DNA of 64,000 nt, from contig CANQAP010000002.1 of NCBI GenBank assembly GCA_947589305.1, positions 1-64,000 on the forward strand. Reading direction: 5' to 3'. How positions within the stretch are numbered: position 1 is the stretch's first letter; each line of letters opens with the position of its first letter. Made by a program: the position numbers and the translations under genes. Shown one piece after another: positions 53,190 to 61,751 of this stretch. The DNA comes from an uncultured Lachnospiraceae bacterium. GTDB lineage: Bacteria > Bacillota > Clostridia > Lachnospirales > Lachnospiraceae. The notes under the pieces are model-generated. The model was not told where the DNA came from. It saw only the letters and a program-made list of their open reading frames with translations, and searched no databases.

Positions 53190-53375
53190 CTATAGGTTTT
53201 TGACGATGGCATCATACAGATCGAGCGCACAATGTTCGTCTTCGGCAAAATACTTGCAATTCAAACAGCTAGGACTGTTTGGAGCCTCGTTACAGAAACA
53301 GTTTGGCTGATTGATATGCTCGTATGCGCTGCAACGTTCGGCTACATTCATATAGGTTTCCTGAGAACTACGCAT
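53190..53375 (-). CDS. Small Cys-rich protein (61 residues)
   Basis: A 61-residue protein with six cysteines at 15, 26, 28, 37, 40 and 49, including C-F-C and C-L-N-C. The spacing would suit a small zinc or iron-sulfur site. The start at 53375 is supported by GGGAG at normal spacing, while a longer frame to 53501 has no ribosome site and a non-matching N-terminus. It directly faces the ilvC terminator. I do not recognise a named family. Confidence 0.65.
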   Translation of the reverse strand: MRSSQETYMNVAERCSAYEHINQPNCFCNEAPNSPSCLNCKYFAEDEHCALDLYDAIVKNL

Positions 53376-53547
53376 GTTGATAACTCCCTTCCAATAGATT
53401 TGAAATACCGGAAAAAAGCAGGAACGCTTCCGTGCTTTTGTAGTAGTATGTTCCGAAAACATGCAAATTATAACGGAAACATTGACAATTCGGTAGCACA
53501 TAGTTAAAATGATAGTATTTTAGTAAGAAAATAGGAGATGGTAATTT

Positions 53548-54852
53548 TTGGACGCGAGTTCCTCGATACAGACGGGAGATATTTTTCAGATTCTCATATT
53601 GCTGCTGCTTTTGATTTTGTCCGGCTTATTCTCTTCCGCAGAGACGGCTCTCACAACCGTTAATATATATAAAATGAAAGCGTTGGCGGAGGAAGGAAAC
53701 CGCCGTGCAACAACCGTTTTAAAGTTATTGGAACATACGGGTAAGATCTTAAGCACGATCCTGATCGGCAACAATATCGTCAATCTGACTGCATCGGCAA
53801 TGATGACTGTGCTGGTCGGGAAATGGTTCGGAAGCGCTGCGGTCGGACTTGCAACAGGCGTGCTGACAGTGCTGATCCTGATTTTCGGCGAGATCACTCC
53901 AAAACATCTGGCTACAATTTATAGTGAAAAGTTTGCGCTGTTTTATGCGCTGCCGATACAGATTTTATCGGTGATCCTAACGCCGGTCATCTGGATATTG
54001 GATAAACTTTGCAATTTTATTTTTTGGATATTGCGGGTAGATACGAGCAAGATCAATAAACAGATCACGGAAACGGAACTGCGGACGATCGTCAATGTCA
54101 GTCATGAAGAAGGCGTGATCGAAGGCGAAGAAAAAGAGATGATTACGAATGTGGTTGATTTTGGGGATTCCATTGCAAAAGATATCATGATTCCGCGGGC
54201 GGATATGACCATGGCGCCGGTTGATGCGACATATGACGAGATCGTACAGCTTTTTATGGAAGACCAGTATAGCCGTCTGCCGGTTTATGAAGAGAATAAA
54301 GAAACGATCGTCGGTATCCTCCATATGAAAGATTTGTTTTTCTATCGGGAACTGACGGACGGATTTGATCTGCGTAAAGTGATGCGCCCGCCTTATTACA
54401 CTTATGAATATCAGAAAACGTCCGGTATTCTGGAAGAACTTAGGGAACATTCCGTATCCATGACCATTGTGCTGGATGAATATGGAGCGGCGGCAGGGAT
54501 GATCACGCTGGAAGATCTGTTGGAGGAGATCGTCGGGCAGATTCGGGACGAATATGACGAATATGAAGAAGAGATCATTAAACAGACCGATGACGGTCAA
54601 TATGAGATCGACGGCGGAGCGAAGATTGATGATGTCAATGACGCGTTGGAATTGCATTTAGAATCCGAAGATTATGATTCGATTGGCGGATATATCATAG
54701 AACTGTTGGATCATTTGCCGGAGGCCGGAGAGATCGTGAAGGATGATGAGGTACAGTTTGAAGTCTTGGAAGCGGATAAAACAAGGGTGGAACGTGTGCG
54801 GTTGACCATTTTGCCAAAGAATGAAACGCAACCGGAAGAAGATGAGATCTGA
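53548..54852 (+). CDS. CNNM/CorC (hemolysin C) family ion transporter
   Basis: A 434-residue protein starting at TTG, ten bases after AGGAG. The N-terminal DUF21/CNNM membrane domain (about 10-190) is followed by two CBS domains (about 205-330), with I-P-R-A-D-M and I-V-L-D-E-Y-G-A-A-A-G-M-I-T-L-E-D-L-L-E-E-I-V-G as markers, and a C-terminal CorC/HlyC domain. These proteins export magnesium or regulate its balance through adenine nucleotides. There is no partner gene beside it; the ABC-F gene follows after 55 bases. Confidence 0.92.
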   Translation: MDASSSIQTGDIFQILILLLLLILSGLFSSAETALTTVNIYKMKALAEEGNRRATTVLKLLEHTGKILSTILIGNNIVNLTASAMMTVLVGKWFGSAAVGLATGVLTVLILIFGEITPKHLATIYSEKFALFYALPIQILSVILTPVIWILDKLCNFIFWILRVDTSKINKQITETELRTIVNVSHEEGVIEGEEKEMITNVVDFGDSIAKDIMIPRADMTMAPVDATYDEIVQLFMEDQYSRLPVYEENKETIVGILHMKDLFFYRELTDGFDLRKVMRPPYYTYEYQKTSGILEELREHSVSMTIVLDEYGAAAGMITLEDLLEEIVGQIRDEYDEYEEEIIKQTDDGQYEIDGGAKIDDVNDALELHLESEDYDSIGGYIIELLDHLPEAGEIVKDDEVQFEVLEADKTRVERVRLTILPKNETQPEEDEI

Positions 54853-54907
54853 TCACTGCCTTGAAGATATGAAAGAATAATAAGAGAAGAATTGAGAGGA
54901 TAATGAA

Positions 54908-56536
54908 ATGATAAGTGCGGTAAATGTAACCTTGAGACTGGGAAAAAAAGCGTTGTTCGAAGATGTGAATATCAAGTTTACGGAAGGAAACTGTTATGGC
55001 TTGATCGGTGCGAACGGTGCGGGAAAATCTACGTTTTTGAAAATCCTGTCCGGGGAACTGGAACCGACGAACGGCGAGGTTGTCATGGATGCCGGCGAAC
55101 GGTTGTCGATCTTAAAACAGGATCACTTCCAATATGATGAATTTACGGTATTGGATACGGTCATCATGGGGAATCAGCGTCTGTATGAGATCATGAAAGA
55201 AAAAGATGCGATTTACGCCAAAGAAGAGTTTACGGATGAAGACGGCGTGCGCGCGGCAGAGCTGGAAGGCGAATTTGCCAATATGAACGGCTGGGAAGCC
55301 GAAGCCGACGCGGCTGCTTTATTAAACGGATTGGGGATTGAGACGCAACTGCATACTAAGAATATGAGTGAACTGCCGGCTGCGCAAAAGGTAAAGGTGT
55401 TGTTGGCGCAGGCGCTGTTTGGAAATCCGGATGTCCTGTTACTGGATGAGCCGACGAATCACTTGGATCTGGATGCGATCGCATGGCTGGAAGAATTCCT
55501 GATCAATTTTGAAAATACGGTCATTGTCGTGTCGCATGACCGCTACTTCTTAAATAAAGTCTGTACGCATACGGCGGATGTGGATTACGGAAAGATTCAA
55601 CTGTATGCCGGAAATTATGATTTTTGGTATGAGTCCAGTCAGTTGATGATCAAACAGCAAAAAGAAGCCAATAAAAAAAAGGAAGAAAAGATCAAAGAAC
55701 TGCAGGAATTCATCCAGCGGTTTTCAGCGAATGCCTCCAAATCAAAACAGGCTACTTCCAGAAAGCGGGCGTTGGAGAAGATTGAATTGGAAGATATTCG
55801 TCCGTCCAGCCGGAAGTATCCGTATATTGATTTCCGTCCGAATCGTGAGATTGGAAATGAGGTGCTTACGGTTGAGAAACTTTCTAAGACCATCGACGGC
55901 GTCAAAGTCTTGGATCATATTTCATTTACGATCAATAAAAATGATAAGGTGGCTTTTGTCGGTCCCAATACGATCGCAACGACTACCTTGTTCCGGATCT
56001 TGGCAGGAGAAATGGAGCCGGATGAAGGAAACTATAAGTGGGGTGTCACGACATCTCAGGGATACTTCCCGAAAGATTTTAACAAGGAATTTGAGAGCGA
56101 CGACCGGATCGTGGATTGGCTGACACAATATTCGGAAGAAAAAGATGCGACCTACGTCAGAGGCTTTTTAGGCAGAATGCTCTTCGCAGGGGAGGACGGT
56201 GTAAAAAAGGTCAAGGTATTATCCGGCGGTGAAAAGGTACGCTGCCTGCTCTCGAAACTGATGATCATGGGATCGAATGTATTGATCATGGATGAGCCGA
56301 CGAATCACTTGGATATGGAATCCATCACTGCGTTAAATAATGGCATGATAAAATTCCCCGGTGTGATTTTGTTTTCCTCACAGGATCATCAGCTCTTGCA
56401 GACAACGGCAAACCGGATCATGGAACTGACGAATACCGGCTTGATCGACAAACAGACTACCTATGACGAATACCTTGCCAATGACGAACTGGCACGGAAG
56501 CGACAGGTCATGAATATGCCGGATACCGAGGACTGA
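54908..56536 (+). CDS. ABC-F ATPase with a degenerate second composite ATP site
   Basis: A 542-residue soluble protein with two ABC domains and a charged linker (about 245-300), the ABC-F layout of ribosome-acting proteins (YbiT-like branch). NBD1 has a good Walker A (G-A-N-G-A-G-K-S-T, 35-43) and Walker B, but its signature is L-P-A-A-Q (156-160) rather than LSGGQ. NBD2 has a full signature L-S-G-G-E, but its Walker A is G-P-N-T-I-A-T-T-T (352-360) without the lysine. The two defects belong to the same composite site, so one site is intact and one is lost. These proteins free stalled ribosomes or give antibiotic protection; which one applies here is unknown. Confidence 0.93.
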   Translation: MISAVNVTLRLGKKALFEDVNIKFTEGNCYGLIGANGAGKSTFLKILSGELEPTNGEVVMDAGERLSILKQDHFQYDEFTVLDTVIMGNQRLYEIMKEKDAIYAKEEFTDEDGVRAAELEGEFANMNGWEAEADAAALLNGLGIETQLHTKNMSELPAAQKVKVLLAQALFGNPDVLLLDEPTNHLDLDAIAWLEEFLINFENTVIVVSHDRYFLNKVCTHTADVDYGKIQLYAGNYDFWYESSQLMIKQQKEANKKKEEKIKELQEFIQRFSANASKSKQATSRKRALEKIELEDIRPSSRKYPYIDFRPNREIGNEVLTVEKLSKTIDGVKVLDHISFTINKNDKVAFVGPNTIATTTLFRILAGEMEPDEGNYKWGVTTSQGYFPKDFNKEFESDDRIVDWLTQYSEEKDATYVRGFLGRMLFAGEDGVKKVKVLSGGEKVRCLLSKLMIMGSNVLIMDEPTNHLDMESITALNNGMIKFPGVILFSSQDHQLLQTTANRIMELTNTGLIDKQTTYDEYLANDELARKRQVMNMPDTED

Positions 56537-56562
56537 TCGGGGAAACTATGGTAAAAATGTAC

Positions 56563-56597
56563 AAAAAAGAACCGAAACACAGACGGTTCTTTTTTTA
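56563..56597 (+). terminator. Terminator of the ABC-F gene
   Basis: AAAAAAGAACCG pairs with CGGTTCTTTTTTT around a 9-base loop. Confidence 0.9.
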
Positions 56598-56975
56598 TAG
56601 GAGATTTATTGTGCAAATAGTATGATAAACAGAAAAGAAAAAACGAGAAAAATAATAAAAAATGAACAAAAATAATTTGTAACAATTTTGAAATCATTTT
56701 GAAAAAACCAAATGAAAAGAAAATGAAAACAAGAATGTGAGGTTTCAATAAATCAAAATATTATAAATATATAGAGAAACAACTTAAAAAAGTTCTTGAT
56801 ATTATAGTAAAAATAAAAAAAGATAGAAAAAAATATAAAATAATTATAATTAACAGATAATTTGCAAAAGTATTTTCGAAAAAATGGAGAAAAAATCACG
56901 AATCAAGGCTAGAAAAAGCAAAAAAACGATAAAAACCCGGGGGAAACATGTGCAATCAACCGAAATAATTCAAAA
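56598..56975. other. AT-rich gene-free stretch
   Basis: About 380 bases of very A-rich plus-strand DNA with no frame I would accept. It may be an UP-element-like or bent region before the strong promoter at 56982. No cre box could be made out by eye. Confidence 0.5.
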
Positions 56976-56981
56976 AAAGAC

Positions 56982-57010
56982 TTGCTTAATTAGTCACTAT
57001 GTCCTATAAT
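56982..57010 (+). promoter_or_regulatory. Strong promoter of the sugar-binding protein gene
   Basis: TTGCTT at 56982-56987 and a perfect TATAAT at 57005-57010 with a 17-base spacer. The leader to the start codon is about 150 bases and includes a small hairpin, GTTGC-GAAT-GCAAC, at 57023-57036. Confidence 0.8.
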
Positions 57011-57166
57011 GACACTTGTAGAGTTGCGAATGCAACAATATGACTTAGTCGAAGCTGGTTTGGAAAGACTTGGACGAAGTGACATATCTTTACATATGGA
57101 ATTGAGTTTGGGTCACGACGGACTGCGATGACTAACACACACATCTTTATTAAAGGAGGGTTTTTC

Positions 57167-58573
57167 GTGAAAAAATTCAAAAAAGTATTAGCGTTATCTC
57201 TTGCTTTAGCTATGGGATTATCGTTAGTAGCTTGTGGCGGCAATGGTGGAAACACGACTGCTGCACCGGATGATGGCAGTGATACAACTGCTGCGCCGGA
57301 TGATGGTGGCGATGGTGAAGAAGGCGGTAATGGTGAGACCTTCTACATCTACGTATGGAACAATGAGTACAGAGACCTGATGGCAGATTACATGCCGGGT
57401 TATACCGCTGATGAAGATCATATGGGCGGTTACATGGATGACGGTACTCGTATCCAGTTTATTGAGAACACCAACTCTGATATGGTATATCAGACCAAGT
57501 TGGATGAAGCTTTAACAGATGGTTCTCAGGTTGATATGTTCTTAGTAGAAGCCGACTATGCTGTTAAGTATACTTCAGCAGATGCTGGCGTAGCTATGGA
57601 CATTAAGGACTTAGGCTTCACAGATGATGATGTAGCTAACATGTATGAGTACGCAAAGAATGTCGTTACAGATGAGAACGGCGTTACCAGAGGCGTTTCA
57701 TGGCAGGCAGCTCCGGGATTCTTGGCATACAGAACAGATATCGCTCAGGAAGTTTTAGGTGTATCTGCACCGGCTGATGTTCAGGAATATGTTAAGGATT
57801 GGGATGCTTTTGAAGAGACCGCTCAGAAGATGAAGGATGCTGGTTATTACATGGTATCTGACTATACTGAAGGTTCTCGTAACTTCAACGCTGTACGTTC
57901 TACCCCTTGGGTACAGGATGGCGTAATTACAATCCCACCGGAAATCGACGAGTGGACCGAGATGGCTAAGGGCTGGTATGATAACGGCTATATGCACGGC
58001 GGTGGAAACTTCGACGGTACTGGTAACTGGGGAGCAGATATGGGTGCAGACGGTAAAGTATTCTGCTACTTCGCTTGTACTTGGTATTTGAACTTCTCTA
58101 TGAAGCCGAATATCCCGGCTGATGCTGAAGGTTTATGGTCAATCTGTCAGGGACCTTCTGCTTGGTACTGGGGTGGTACTTGGATCTGTGCTGGTGCAAA
58201 CTGCACAAATACCCAGTTGGCTTATGACATTATGTATTCTATGACTTGCGATGTTGACATCAACAAGAAGATGGCTCAGGAGACTTTGAACTTTGCAAAC
58301 AACAAGCAGGCTATGCAGGAATTTGCTGATGAGTTCACAGGATCTGACGACTTCAAGTTCTTGGATTTAGGTGATGAGAACTACTTCTCAATGTGTGTTG
58401 ACTTTGCTGATGCAATTGAAGTTAGCAACATGACACCATACGATCAGATGATCGAGTCTTATCAGAACTATGCTGGTGAGTACTTCAATGGTAATACCGA
58501 TAAGGATACCGCTATTCAGAACTTCTACAATGAAGTAACTGAGAAGTGGCCATCATTAAGTGCACCACAGTAG
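57167..58573 (+). CDS. ABC-importer sugar-binding lipoprotein
   Basis: A 468-residue extracellular solute-binding protein starting at GTG, with AAAGGAGGG before it. A signal peptide ends in the lipobox L-V-A-C-G (lipidated Cys23). A Gly/Asp/Thr-rich flexible linker (about 25-60) with two copies of T-T-A-A-P-D-D-G follows. The mature domain has the family's pattern of carbohydrate-binding proteins, with several Trp and Tyr for ring stacking (W-Y-W-G-G-T-W-I). Codon use is markedly T-ended (GCT, GTT) compared with neighbours, as expected for a very highly expressed gene. The sugar is unknown. Confidence 0.92.
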   Translation: MKKFKKVLALSLALAMGLSLVACGGNGGNTTAAPDDGSDTTAAPDDGGDGEEGGNGETFYIYVWNNEYRDLMADYMPGYTADEDHMGGYMDDGTRIQFIENTNSDMVYQTKLDEALTDGSQVDMFLVEADYAVKYTSADAGVAMDIKDLGFTDDDVANMYEYAKNVVTDENGVTRGVSWQAAPGFLAYRTDIAQEVLGVSAPADVQEYVKDWDAFEETAQKMKDAGYYMVSDYTEGSRNFNAVRSTPWVQDGVITIPPEIDEWTEMAKGWYDNGYMHGGGNFDGTGNWGADMGADGKVFCYFACTWYLNFSMKPNIPADAEGLWSICQGPSAWYWGGTWICAGANCTNTQLAYDIMYSMTCDVDINKKMAQETLNFANNKQAMQEFADEFTGSDDFKFLDLGDENYFSMCVDFADAIEVSNMTPYDQMIESYQNYAGEYFNGNTDKDTAIQNFYNEVTEKWPSLSAPQ

Positions 58574-58611
58574 GCTGGAAGGTACTTATTAACAATTAAG
58601 TAAAGTCTAAG

Positions 58612-58646
58612 AACGTGCCTGTCTTAGAAAGGCAGGCACGTTTTTT
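58612..58646 (+). terminator. Partial terminator between binding protein and permease genes
   Basis: AACGTGCCTGTCTT and AAGGCAGGCACGTT pair (one G-T pair) around a 3-base loop and run into TTTTTT. It should keep permease expression below that of the binding protein. Confidence 0.9.
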
Positions 58647-58693
58647 GACACTTATTGATGTAACAAAAAATTATATGTGAGGTGAGAAATAGT

Positions 58694-59599
58694 ATGGCAG
58701 CAGCGAAGAAAAGTAAGGTTGTCAGTTATACTAAATGGGGCTGGATTTTTCTGATTCCGTTCCTTCTCGTGTATGCGGTGTTTTCTTTGGCTCCATTGGT
58801 AAACACAGTATATCGAAGCTTCTTTGAGATGTATTTGGACGGGTTGATTCAGGTCGGACCAAATCCGGTCGGACTTCAGAACTATGTCACCGTTTTGTCT
58901 GGCGATCTACCGAAGTTTTTTTTGAATACAATGATCATGTGGGTGATTGGTTTCGTTCCACAGATTTTAATTTCTTTGTTATTGGGTGTATGGTTTGCGG
59001 ATACGCAGATCCGCTTAAAGGGCGAGCAGTTCTTTAAGACCGTGATCTATCTGCCGAACCTGATCATGGCATCAGCATTTGCGATGTTATTCTTTGCATT
59101 ATTCTCTACGGTTGGTCCTGTAAACGGATTGATTACAAGTTTAGGCGGTTCCGAGATTGCCTTCTTGGAGCAGACGTGGGGTACTCGTGGACTGGTAGGA
59201 TTAATGAACTTCCTGATGTGGTTTGGTAATACGACGATCATGTTGATGGCGGGTATCATGGGTATTGATACTTCCTTGTTTGAAGCTGCCAATGTGGATG
59301 GCGCGACTTCTATGCAGGTATTTACGAAGATTACCATGCCGCTGTTGAAACCGATCTTTATCTATGTATTTATTACATCCATGATCGGTGGTCTGCAGAT
59401 GTTCGATGTACCGCAGATCCTGACGGACGGTGTCGGTACGCCAAACCGGAATTCCATGACGATGATCATGTGGCTGAATAATTCCCTGCATTCGAGAGAT
59501 TACGGACGTGCGGGTGCGTTATCCGTTATCTTATTCATTATAACCGGTATATTGAGCTTTATCGTCTTTCGGATTAACAGCAGAGGCGACGAGTATTAG
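58694..59599 (+). CDS. ABC sugar importer permease (MalF-like)
   Basis: A 301-residue protein with six membrane segments. The cytoplasmic EAA loop reads E-A-A-N-V-D-G-A-T-S-M-Q-V-F-T-K-I-T-M-P near 200-219 and contacts the missing ATPase. The start at 58694 is preferred to an in-frame GTG at 58682 because the latter overlaps the G-A-G-G-T-G-A-G ribosome site. The second permease gene follows after 17 bases. Confidence 0.92.
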   Translation: MAAAKKSKVVSYTKWGWIFLIPFLLVYAVFSLAPLVNTVYRSFFEMYLDGLIQVGPNPVGLQNYVTVLSGDLPKFFLNTMIMWVIGFVPQILISLLLGVWFADTQIRLKGEQFFKTVIYLPNLIMASAFAMLFFALFSTVGPVNGLITSLGGSEIAFLEQTWGTRGLVGLMNFLMWFGNTTIMLMAGIMGIDTSLFEAANVDGATSMQVFTKITMPLLKPIFIYVFITSMIGGLQMFDVPQILTDGVGTPNRNSMTMIMWLNNSLHSRDYGRAGALSVILFIITGILSFIVFRINSRGDEY

Positions 59600-59616
59600 A
59601 AAGGAGGAGAAACAAA

Positions 59617-60486
59617 ATGGCAAAAACGACTACTGATGAAAAGAGCTATCATGCTCATATTCGAAATATAAAGATTGTTCGGTATATTGTGTTGATCCTT
59701 TTGACGATCATCTGTTTGTTTCCTTTCTATATCCTGATCATCAACTCAACACATTATACGGATGATATCAACCGTGGACTGTTAGTCCTTCCGGGAAGTT
59801 GGTTCTTTAAGAACCTGACAAATACTTTAAAAGACCCACAGACGCCGATCCTGCATGCGCTGTTGAATTCATTATTAATAGCAGCCGGATGTGCAGTATG
59901 TACGACCTATGCGTCTACGTTGACGGCTTATGCGGTTCATGCCTATGATTTCAAGGGCAGAAAGTTCATCCAGACCTTCATTTTGGCAGTCATGATGATT
60001 CCGGCACAGGTTACTGCGCTTGGTTTCTATGACTTAATGAAGAGCTTTGGATTGTTAAACAACTATATCCCGTTGATCGTACCGACGATCGCGGCTCCGG
60101 TGGTTTACTTCTTCATGTTGCAGTATATGCAGGGGGCGTTACCGTTGGAGATCGTAGAGGCGGCGCGTATAGACGGTTCGAGTGAGTTCCGAACGTTTAA
60201 CTCGATCGTGCTTCCGATCATGAAGCCTGCGATCGCAGTACAGGCGATTTTCTCATTCGTTACAAGCTGGAATAACTACTTCACTCCAAACTTGATCTTA
60301 GGAGACTCGAAATTATATACGCTTCCGATCGTTATCGCGAAGTTGAGAGCTTCCGACTACCTGAGTTTTGATAACGGTAAGATTTATATGGCAATCTTCT
60401 TGTCAATCATACCGGTTGTTATCATATATATCTTCTTATCCAGATATATCATTCAGGGTGTTGCTGTAGGTAGTGTAAAGGGTTAA
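59617..60486 (+). CDS. ABC sugar importer permease (MalG-like)
   Basis: A 289-residue, six-segment permease. Its EAA loop is E-A-A-R-I-D-G-S-S-E-F-R-T-F-N-S-I-V-L-P. AAAGGAGGAG precedes the start. No ATP-binding subunit follows before the terminator at 60521, so a shared MsmK/UgpC-type ATPase from elsewhere is likely, as is usual for this carbohydrate uptake class in Firmicutes. Confidence 0.92.
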   Translation: MAKTTTDEKSYHAHIRNIKIVRYIVLILLTIICLFPFYILIINSTHYTDDINRGLLVLPGSWFFKNLTNTLKDPQTPILHALLNSLLIAAGCAVCTTYASTLTAYAVHAYDFKGRKFIQTFILAVMMIPAQVTALGFYDLMKSFGLLNNYIPLIVPTIAAPVVYFFMLQYMQGALPLEIVEAARIDGSSEFRTFNSIVLPIMKPAIAVQAIFSFVTSWNNYFTPNLILGDSKLYTLPIVIAKLRASDYLSFDNGKIYMAIFLSIIPVVIIYIFLSRYIIQGVAVGSVKG

Positions 60487-60520
60487 TCCCCACAATACAG
60501 ACTATATTATTTTTCACAAG

Positions 60521-60547
60521 AGAGCAGGCTGTTTGCCTGCTCTTTTG
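60521..60547 (+). terminator. Terminator of the sugar importer genes
   Basis: AGAGCAGGC and GCCTGCTCT pair around a 5-base loop and are followed by TTTT. Confidence 0.9.
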
Positions 60548-60643
60548 GATGTATGAAAATTCATTTAAAAAAAAGGAAAAATGGGAAACATGTAGAATAA
60601 CTATAATAGACTGGGAATTTTGAAAGAAAACGAGGTTTGGAAG

Positions 60644-61738
60644 ATGACGATTCGGGAAAAGCAGGAAGAATGGGAACGGAATTATTTAAGTCCATACGCG
60701 TCTTTGAGTTGTGAATCGAGGGGGCGTGACAGAGAGGAACCGCAGTGCGATCTGCGCCCGATCTATCAAAGAGACCGGGATCGCATTATTCATTCCAAGT
60801 CATTTCGGCGCCTGAAAGATAAAACACAGGTATTTTTGTCTCCGGAAGGCGATCATTATCGTACCCGGCTGACGCATACGCTGGAGGTCGCGCAGAATGC
60901 AAGGACCATTGCCAGAGCGTTACGCATCAATGAAGATCTGACGGAAGCGATCGCGTTAGGGCATGATTTGGGACATACCCCGTTTGGACATGCAGGGGAA
61001 CGGGCATTGAGCAAGGCACTTTGGGAATTAGAGCAAAAGAGGCTGTCAGATGCCGGATTACAGGATACGCAGGAATACCGGGAGCGTTTGTTTCAACAGG
61101 ATGGAGAGCATCGCATGATGTTCCGGCACAATGAACAGAGTATTCGGGTGGTCGAGCGGTTGGAGAAAAAGGGAAAAGGTTTAAACCTGACTTGGGAAGT
61201 AAGGGACGGGATTCGGAATCATCGTTCCGACGGTACTCCGTCTACCATGGAAGGCATGGTGGTGCGGTTTGCGGATAAGATTGCTTATATCAATCATGAT
61301 ATTGATGATGCGATACGGGCTGGGATCATATCGGAATCCGATCTGCCGGCAGAATGCACGCAAGTGTTGGGAGATACCACGCGTAACCGGATCAATACGT
61401 TGATTCATGATATTGTGAACCAGAGTGAAGGAAAAGGCAGTATCTGCATGTCAGACTCTGCGTTATCCGCCATGCGGAAGCTGAGGGAATATATGTTTCG
61501 GCATGTCTATACCAATCCGGTCGCTAAAGGCGAGGAAGTACGTGCGGAAGAGATGATACGTCAGTTATTTGAATATTACTATGAGCATCCGCTGGAACTG
61601 CCGGAGGAGTATGTACATATGATCGAAGAGGGAGAACAGACAGAAACCATCGTCTGTGATTATATTGCAGGGATGACGGATTCGTTTGCCGTGCATACGT
61701 TTACTTCCCTGTTTGTTCCAAAGGCATGGCATGGTTAA
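60644..61738 (+). CDS. dgt: HD-domain dGTP triphosphohydrolase
   Basis: A 364-residue dGTPase-like enzyme. Its HD residues are in R-T-R-L-T-H-T-L-E-V and A-L-G-H-D-L-G-H-T-P-F-G-H-A-G-E. It is shorter and different in sequence from the copy at 16.7 kb. The start at 60644 follows GAGG; the frame also extends to a TTG at 60620. It is the first gene of the dgt-dnaG-rpoD block, the usual order in clostridia, where it may couple dNTP level to replication and growth. Confidence 0.93.
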   Translation: MTIREKQEEWERNYLSPYASLSCESRGRDREEPQCDLRPIYQRDRDRIIHSKSFRRLKDKTQVFLSPEGDHYRTRLTHTLEVAQNARTIARALRINEDLTEAIALGHDLGHTPFGHAGERALSKALWELEQKRLSDAGLQDTQEYRERLFQQDGEHRMMFRHNEQSIRVVERLEKKGKGLNLTWEVRDGIRNHRSDGTPSTMEGMVVRFADKIAYINHDIDDAIRAGIISESDLPAECTQVLGDTTRNRINTLIHDIVNQSEGKGSICMSDSALSAMRKLREYMFRHVYTNPVAKGEEVRAEEMIRQLFEYYYEHPLELPEEYVHMIEEGEQTETIVCDYIAGMTDSFAVHTFTSLFVPKAWHG

Positions 61739-61751
61739 AGGAGGAAATGGG

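Noticed and set aside
53376-53501. N-terminal extension of the small Cys-rich protein
   Set aside because: No ribosome site at 53501, while GGGAG precedes the ATG at 53375.
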